From Polynucleobacter antarcticus (GTDB taxonomy: Bacteria; Pseudomonadota; Gammaproteobacteria; Burkholderiales; Burkholderiaceae), in the NCBI RefSeq assembly GCF_013307245.1, contig NZ_CP028941.1, positions 62,001 through 126,000 of the forward strand: DNA of 64,000 nt, read 5' to 3'. The position numbers and the translations under genes are program-made. Shown one piece after another: positions 59,024-64,000 of this stretch. The notes under the pieces were generated by a model. That model did not search any database. It was given only the letters and a program-made list of their open reading frames with translations, and had not been told where the DNA came from. Numbering within the stretch: position 1 is the stretch's first letter; every line of letters starts with the position of its first letter.

Positions 59024-59281
59024 ATGGGGTTTTTAGCATTTCTTGTAATTGGCGGCTTATCTGGGGCTATTGCTTGGGGTTTCTATCCCAGACAGCGTGC
59101 TGTCAGACCCAAGCTGCAAAAGCTGCTTATAGCTTCCCTGCTAGGCTTTCTAGCAGCCCTAGCCAGCTCTTATACCGGTCAATGGACTGGATTCTTTCAG
59201 GCAGGCCAGATGCTAGAGTGGCTAAGTGCCATTATTGCTGCTTGTGTGGCGGGTGGCCTCTATGCGGCGTTATTTAAGTGA
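59024..59281 (+). CDS. Small membrane protein with three predicted helices
   Basis: The 85-residue product starts MGFLAFLVIGGLSGAIAWGF and has two further hydrophobic segments (LLIASLLGFLAALASSY and WLSAIIAACVAGGLYAALF). The layout resembles the GlsB/YeaQ/YmgE family of small membrane proteins, whose role is unclear. GGGGG lies about 8 bases before the ATG. It is divergent from hemA with a 45-base gap. The family call is tentative. Confidence 0.75.
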   Translation: MGFLAFLVIGGLSGAIAWGFYPRQRAVRPKLQKLLIASLLGFLAALASSYTGQWTGFFQAGQMLEWLSAIIAACVAGGLYAALFK

Positions 59282-59456
59282 GCTTTAAGGGTTCTAGGTA
59301 AATCAGGTCTAAATAAGCGCTATCAAGAAATCCTGTCAGCTCTTTGTCTTCATTTTCTGTAATGTTGACCAGAGTAGATTGATGCCGACATTCTTCAACA
59401 AACTGAATTGACATCATTTGAGAGTTTTGAGGATAGTTTGGGATACTTGAAGACAT
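59274..59456 (-). CDS. Possible small protein, 60 residues
   Basis: A frame from 59456 encodes MSSSIPNYPQNSQMMSIQFV, then an acidic stretch with NITENEDKELTGFLDSAYL. It is convergent with the membrane protein gene and overlaps its end by 8 bases. AGGCG lies about 10 bases upstream. I do not recognise it, and the call depends only on an open frame and weak ribosome site. The remaining bases to 59576 show nothing else. Confidence 0.3.
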   Translation of the reverse strand: MSSSIPNYPQNSQMMSIQFVEECRHQSTLVNITENEDKELTGFLDSAYLDLIYLEPLKLT

Positions 59457-59576
59457 TGGGAACGCCTACAAAAGTCATTATTTTAATGGTGCTGAGTGCT
59501 TATTCAAGCCCATCAGTTTTTATCTATCAAGCTTATAGGGCTATTTCTAAGCAGATTGGGATCCTTACCTATGTAG

Positions 59577-60365
59577 CTAACTAAAAAGCGTAGCCTGCGC
59601 CTTCTCTGAAAGATCTTCCCCTGCAGTATTCACCCAAGTAATAGGGCTTAGGCGGTGTTCTAGAAGCCACTTATTTGCTTTCCTAAAATGCCCACAACTA
59701 GTTATTCCGCCAGGGTCTAAAAAAGGCTGATCTGTTTTATATACCCCGAGTCCGGAAGGATGTGATGACTGCAGGATCAGTTGTTTTTTGCCCAATTCAA
59801 TGAGGGGTAGCTTGGATTGGGCATGCCCACCCCACAGCATCCACACCAAATTGGGTTGGTATTGAACAAGCCCGGTAATAAGCCTATCAATCAGGTATTT
59901 CCACCCAAGGTTGGCATGACTGCCTGCTTCACCCAATGTAACGCTGAGGGCGGTATTGAGGAGTAATACACCTTGGTTTGCCCAGGCATGAAGGTCACCA
60001 TGGGGAAGGGCACCAAAGCCCTCTAGGGCAAGTGCTTTGCGGATGTTACGCAATGAGCTGGGAAACTGCCGAGAGTTTATGGGAATGTCACTCGGAATAG
60101 AAAAGGCTAAGCCTTGAGCAAGTCCTGGTGAGTGATAGGGATCTTGCCCTAGGATCACTACCTTCACATTAGCAAGGGGGGTAAGCGCTAGTGCTTTAAA
60201 GAAGTGTCGAGGCTCTGGCCTGATGAGAGATTCATTTAAATCAATTTGAGCTTGCAGTTTCTGCTGAAAAGTTTGCCATTGCACAGACTCAAAATAATCA
60301 CCAAGTAGTGCTCGCCAATCTGCAGGAATATCAGTCGATAAGAATGGACTTGGAAGTGGCGGCAT
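59577..60365 (-). CDS. ung: Uracil-DNA glycosylase
   Basis: Ung removes uracil from DNA. With the start at 60365 (MPPLPSPF) the product has 262 residues. Family motifs: catalytic water-activating VVILGQDPYHSPGLAQGLAFS-like segment (Asp in GQDPYH), LLLNTALSV, and the minor-groove loop HPSGLGVY preceded by QSSH. The longer open frame upstream lies inside the M61 peptidase gene. Start and upstream stop overlap by one base. Confidence 0.94.
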   Translation of the reverse strand: MPPLPSPFLSTDIPADWRALLGDYFESVQWQTFQQKLQAQIDLNESLIRPEPRHFFKALALTPLANVKVVILGQDPYHSPGLAQGLAFSIPSDIPINSRQFPSSLRNIRKALALEGFGALPHGDLHAWANQGVLLLNTALSVTLGEAGSHANLGWKYLIDRLITGLVQYQPNLVWMLWGGHAQSKLPLIELGKKQLILQSSHPSGLGVYKTDQPFLDPGGITSCGHFRKANKWLLEHRLSPITWVNTAGEDLSEKAQATLFS

Positions 60366-62149
60366 TACTCGACTGGAGATACATCGTATTGATCTGGCAT
60401 TTGATGTTCTTCCAGCACAGTCATACATTCATGTTCGAGATCATCACGATAAAAGCAAATACTGATAGCTTGCTCATCAATAAGACTTGCGAGGACCTTA
60501 TCCCAACGGGCTGGCGTAATACGCTCCCCATTGATGCTAGCTAAAACATCACCGGAGGCGAGTCCAGCAAGTTGAGCCGCACCACCATCGAGTACATGCG
60601 TGATCTTGAGCCAACCGTTTGAGTCAGTGTGTCGTAAGCCCAACTGCAACTTAATCTTTTCTACCTTGGTGTGCACTTTTCGTTTTACCGAAATGAAGTC
60701 TGAGTTAAACCACTTATTGAGAGGAATATCTTCCACGCCAAAAATATAGCGAGACTTCAATTGATTCCAGGTTTTAGTAAACCCAGTACCCAATAAGGTA
60801 TGAATCAGATAATCTAAGCCTTCTTCAGATACCCCCTCCATGGTGACCCCATGTTCGCGCCAAAGCAAGCGCATGAAATCATCTAATGATTGGCGATCAT
60901 TCGTGAACGCCCGAATCTGCAAATCAAGACCCAAGGCAAGCAATGCGCCTTTACCGTAATAGCTGACTACTGCATTAGGTGTGTTCTCATCTGCTTGGTA
61001 GTATTTCGTCCAGGCATCAAATGAGCTATCAGCAAGGCTTTGCTTGAGTCTACCGGGACTACGTAAAATGCCATTCCAATTATTAGCAACGAGCTTGAGA
61101 TAGGTTGTTAGATCAACACGCTTGCTACGCAGAAGTTGTAAGTCGTCATAGTAGCTCGTGAAGCCTTCAAATAACCATAGCAAGCGGGTATGGTTACGGC
61201 GGTCGAGTTGGTAGGGCTGAAAGGCTTTCGGTTGAATACGTTTGACTAGCCATGCATGAAAATATTCATGACTACAAAGACCAAGGAATTCTCGATAGGT
61301 GGCTTCATCCAAAGGCGTATTCAGTTGTGGGATCTGATCACGGCGGCACAGGAGTGCCGTGCTGTTGCGATGTTCGAGACCACCATACCCAGCGAGCACC
61401 GCATTGGTTAAGAATAGATAATTCTCAAACGGGGCCTGATGTGTTTTAGGCTCAAACAGATCTATCGTGCAGGCACAGATTGCTTGTAGGTCAGTCGCTA
61501 GCCGCTGAAGATCGACCTCATGGACACACCCCTGAATAGCCATGCTATGAGAGACCCCATGGGATTTCCAATGTGCAATTTGAAATACTCCCATCGCAAT
61601 TGGATGATCTAGCAGGTCATCATAATCTTTGGCTAAATAAAAGCCATATCCTTGATCATCTACTTTGGCAGCTTTTAAGCCAGTTTGTACCGTCCAATGA
61701 TCGGCAACGGTATCTTTGGGTGGAATCAAAATGAGTGCGCATGGCACAGACTCTTGCCCTTGTACTGATAAACACACGCTACTCGGATTAATAAAGGCAC
61801 GCTCAGTATCTAAATAAGCAGCTCGTACTGAAGAATCAAAGGCATAGACGGTTGTCAGAATTTCTATTGGTCCATTAACTACTGGTAAGCGCCATTGATC
61901 GTTATCGATGCGCTCAAGATGGAGTGGTGCATTAGGCTGATGGACTACATAGGCTTCTATTGTTTCGATGTGCTTACTAAAGTCTCGAATTAAATAGCTC
62001 CCCGGAATCCAGGTCGGCATCTGTACTATTTGTCCACCGCTCGAGGGGTTCTCAATTCGGAGCTTGATATGAAAGCGGTGGCCATGAAGATCAGCCGACC
62101 AAATCGTATATTGAATTTCAGGTAAATCTGATAGTTGCATGGTGTGCAT
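60365..62149 (-). CDS. M61 glycyl aminopeptidase family protein with PDZ domain
   Basis: The 594-residue protein has an N-terminal beta domain, the zinc motif HEYFHAWLVKRIQPKAF (HExxH near residue 290) with a downstream Glu in LWLFEGFTSYY, and a C-terminal PDZ-like domain (about 510-580) with VLDGGAAQLAGLASGDVLAS. This matches the M61 family of Gly/Ala-releasing peptidases. No signal peptide is evident. It shares one base with ung. Confidence 0.9.
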   Translation of the reverse strand: MHTMQLSDLPEIQYTIWSADLHGHRFHIKLRIENPSSGGQIVQMPTWIPGSYLIRDFSKHIETIEAYVVHQPNAPLHLERIDNDQWRLPVVNGPIEILTTVYAFDSSVRAAYLDTERAFINPSSVCLSVQGQESVPCALILIPPKDTVADHWTVQTGLKAAKVDDQGYGFYLAKDYDDLLDHPIAMGVFQIAHWKSHGVSHSMAIQGCVHEVDLQRLATDLQAICACTIDLFEPKTHQAPFENYLFLTNAVLAGYGGLEHRNSTALLCRRDQIPQLNTPLDEATYREFLGLCSHEYFHAWLVKRIQPKAFQPYQLDRRNHTRLLWLFEGFTSYYDDLQLLRSKRVDLTTYLKLVANNWNGILRSPGRLKQSLADSSFDAWTKYYQADENTPNAVVSYYGKGALLALGLDLQIRAFTNDRQSLDDFMRLLWREHGVTMEGVSEEGLDYLIHTLLGTGFTKTWNQLKSRYIFGVEDIPLNKWFNSDFISVKRKVHTKVEKIKLQLGLRHTDSNGWLKITHVLDGGAAQLAGLASGDVLASINGERITPARWDKVLASLIDEQAISICFYRDDLEHECMTVLEEHQMPDQYDVSPVE

Positions 62150-62155
62150 AAAAAA

Positions 62156-62890
62156 TTATTTCAGGCTACTAAACTTCTTTTCGATATCACTAATTTGTAC
62201 AGCACCGGGGAAGCGGCTACCGTCTACAAAAACCAGGGTAGGCGTCCCTGTGATGCCGTAATTTTTAGCGACAGCCGTATTTTTGTCTAGTGGCGTAGCG
62301 CAATCACCTTTTCCGGTGGGGGTAATGCCATTGATCATCCAATCAACATAGGCTTTTTGGGGGTCAGCGGCACACCAAATTTGTTTGGATTTTTGTGCTG
62401 AATCTGCAGACAAAATAGGGATGAGGTAGGTGTAGATAGTCACATTGTCTAATTGCTGCAGAGATTTATCTAGTCTTTTGCAATAGCCGCAATTAGGATC
62501 TGAGAAAATAGCGACCTGTCTACTGCCATTGCCACGTACCATTTTTATAGCATTTGCAGGCAGAAGGTCTGACCATTTGATGCGATTGAGATCGGCCTGT
62601 CTTTGCTCAGTAATATTTTTACCGCTAGCGAGCTCAATGATTTCACCTTGAATGACGTATTTACTTGCAGCATCCGTATAAAAAACATCATTCCCAACCA
62701 ATACTTCAAATATTCCAGGAATAGGTGAAGCAGAAACACTTTTAATTTTAGTGTTGGCGCCAATCTTTTTTTGTAGTTCAGTACGAATTTGTTGTTCTGA
62801 TTGTGCATGGGCTGGCCCAGCAAGTAATGCAACGCTACATAAAAAAGCATATGACAGAGCAAGCTTACATAATTTATCCAACATCAACAT
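62156..62890 (-). CDS. dsbC: Thiol:disulfide isomerase DsbC/DsbG family
   Basis: The 244-residue periplasmic protein has a signal peptide (ending AGPAHAQ), an N-terminal dimerisation domain (about 25-80) and a thioredoxin domain with CGYC in FSDPNCGYCKRLD and cis-Pro in TGTPTLVF. It corrects wrong disulfides and is kept reduced by DsbD (4164-5831). MLMLDK and MLDK are both possible starts. The gene overlaps the hydroxylase gene upstream by 17 bases. Confidence 0.93.
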   Translation of the reverse strand: MLMLDKLCKLALSYAFLCSVALLAGPAHAQSEQQIRTELQKKIGANTKIKSVSASPIPGIFEVLVGNDVFYTDAASKYVIQGEIIELASGKNITEQRQADLNRIKWSDLLPANAIKMVRGNGSRQVAIFSDPNCGYCKRLDKSLQQLDNVTIYTYLIPILSADSAQKSKQIWCAADPQKAYVDWMINGITPTGKGDCATPLDKNTAVAKNYGITGTPTLVFVDGSRFPGAVQISDIEKKFSSLK

Positions 62891-64000
62891 CTCCTAGTGC
62901 ACGCTCGATGAGGCGCTGTTTAATAAATTGACTACGGTTAACCATACCTAAGCCCCAATTACGTAATTGTCGTTCGGTACCACTACTGGCCGAGAATAGT
63001 TTTTTGAGTTTATCGGTTACCCACAAGATGGCAGCAGTATCACCTTGACGTTCACGCTCATAGCGACGCAAGAGCACTTGATCATTGAGTAATCTAAAGG
63101 ATTCGCGCTTACCTAAAATATGCAGCAGGGTTGCGACATCTCTCAAGCCTAAATTGAGACCTTGTCCGGCAAGGGGGTGTATGACATGCGCAGCATCACC
63201 AACCAGTACGACTTTAGGCTGATCTATTGGACCTATAAAGCGGCTTGCGCGCATTTTTCGTAATGGGAATGTTGCAGGAGAAGAGTTAAGGGTCAGTGTT
63301 CCCAATGTTTTGATGATCGCGCCATCAGCGATAGATGAAAACTCTTGAGACCATGCATTGGCATCATGCTGCAAAAGCACGCTTGCTTTTTCTGGAGAAG
63401 TTGACCACACCATAGACACTTGTTTGTTTGGTAAAGGTAGCATGGCGATAATGTCGCCGCCTGGTAAAAACCACTGATAGGCTGTTTCTAAATGGGCGTG
63501 TGTACAGGTCCAATTTGCTACCACAGCGTTTTGCGAATAACTTTCTTCGCTTGCCACAATCCCGACGGCATTCCGAATGGGTGAGTGAGCCCCATCTGCT
63601 GCGATCACTAGCTTGGCATGTAGCGCAGATCCATGTGTGAGATGCAGTGTTGCTCCATCCGTATCCACCACAATATCTTTCACGGCATCATGAATACGCT
63701 CTAACTTATTTTGAAAGCGGGCAGCTTGATCAAGCATATGCTCAATTAAATTGGATTCACCGATCCATGCTAATTGCGGTACACCTGCCTCAAACGCAGA
63801 AAGATGCAGTTGGTCTAATTCTTCTCCACGATCACCAAAAATACGCATATCGCGTACAGCTTGTAGGCGACCATAATCTAGGGCATCCCATATTTGTAAA
63901 CGTGACAATAATTTTTGCGTGCCAGGAGAAAAGGCATAAATACGTTGCCCCCATTGCACTCCCTCTGGGGTAGGGACTGCTTGCGCTAAGTCAGGGGCGA
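62874..64000 (-). CDS. UbiH/COQ6-family FAD monooxygenase, N-terminus cut by the window
   Basis: The frame is open from the window edge to the stop at 62874; a GTG at 63959 is only an internal codon. Visible features: SPGTQKLLSRLQIWDAL, the NADPH/FAD motif KLVIAADGAHSPIRNAVG and the second FAD motif VVLVGDAAHVIHPLAGQGLN, all typical of ubiquinone-ring hydroxylases of the UbiH/UbiF/UbiM/COQ6 family. The N-terminal GxGxxG FAD site lies beyond the window. Which ring position it hydroxylates cannot be decided. Confidence 0.9.
   Translation of the reverse strand, partial: APDLAQAVPTPEGVQWGQRIYAFSPGTQKLLSRLQIWDALDYGRLQAVRDMRIFGDRGEELDQLHLSAFEAGVPQLAWIGESNLIEHMLDQAARFQNKLERIHDAVKDIVVDTDGATLHLTHGSALHAKLVIAADGAHSPIRNAVGIVASEESYSQNAVVANWTCTHAHLETAYQWFLPGGDIIAMLPLPNKQVSMVWSTSPEKASVLLQHDANAWSQEFSSIADGAIIKTLGTLTLNSSPATFPLRKMRASRFIGPIDQPKVVLVGDAAHVIHPLAGQGLNLGLRDVATLLHILGKRESFRLLNDQVLLRRYERERQGDTAAILWVTDKLKKLFSASSGTERQLRNWGLGMVNRSQFIKQRLIERALGDVDVG

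Overview
The window looks like a chromosomal segment of a small-genome freshwater betaproteobacterium of the Burkholderiaceae, most likely Polynucleobacter or a close relative. This is inferred from gene order (secY-infA-rpmJ-rpsM-rpsK-rpsD-rpoA-rplQ-cutA-dsbD; gltBD next to the mla operon; murA-his operon-tatABC-petABC-sspAB) and protein style. No database search was possible. Most of the window is dense housekeeping sequence, mainly in operons with overlapping or nearly touching genes.

Layout. 1-3802: end of the ribosomal protein/RNA polymerase alpha operon, closed by a clear terminator. 3826-7509: cutA and dsbD, then hemB and engB on the other strand. 7630-13772: cytochrome c4, lysA-lptM, cyaY, aroB-aroK, a minimal pilQ-like secretin and an unassigned membrane protein. 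13890-17034: penicillin-binding protein 1A, a REP-type tyrosine transposase and two inverted repeats. 17107-23373: glutamate synthase gltBD. 23384-30400: mlaFEDACB lipid transport operon, a second ABC transporter, ibaG and murA. 30421-39311: histidine biosynthesis, with hisC turned around and two toxin-antitoxin pairs plus an orphan HicB-like gene set among hisF, hisI and hisE. 39304-41334: HIT protein and tatABC. 41331-46677: accessory stretch with a Sel1/TPR-type gene, a porin, four unrecognised small genes and about 0.8 kb without convincing genes that holds several strong inverted repeats. 46678-52525: a DegS-like protease, mscL, petABC, sspAB and tRNA-Thr. 52566-64000: an MHS-family transporter, rmuC, grxD-prmC-prfA-hemA, ung, an M61 peptidase, dsbC and a truncated Ubi-type hydroxylase.

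Four genes (gltB, mlaF, mscL and the Sel1-like gene) are each restored to full length by changing one base in a homopolymer of 6-7 bases. This is best read as residual sequencing or assembly error, though recent gene decay cannot be excluded. One of these indels creates a false MscL-protease fusion.

The most interesting unexplained element is at 45892-46125: a 12-bp closing helix encloses five predicted hairpins, which looks like a structured RNA inside the accessory stretch. The toxin-antitoxin insertions in the his operon and the stripped-down secretin locus are the next most interesting.
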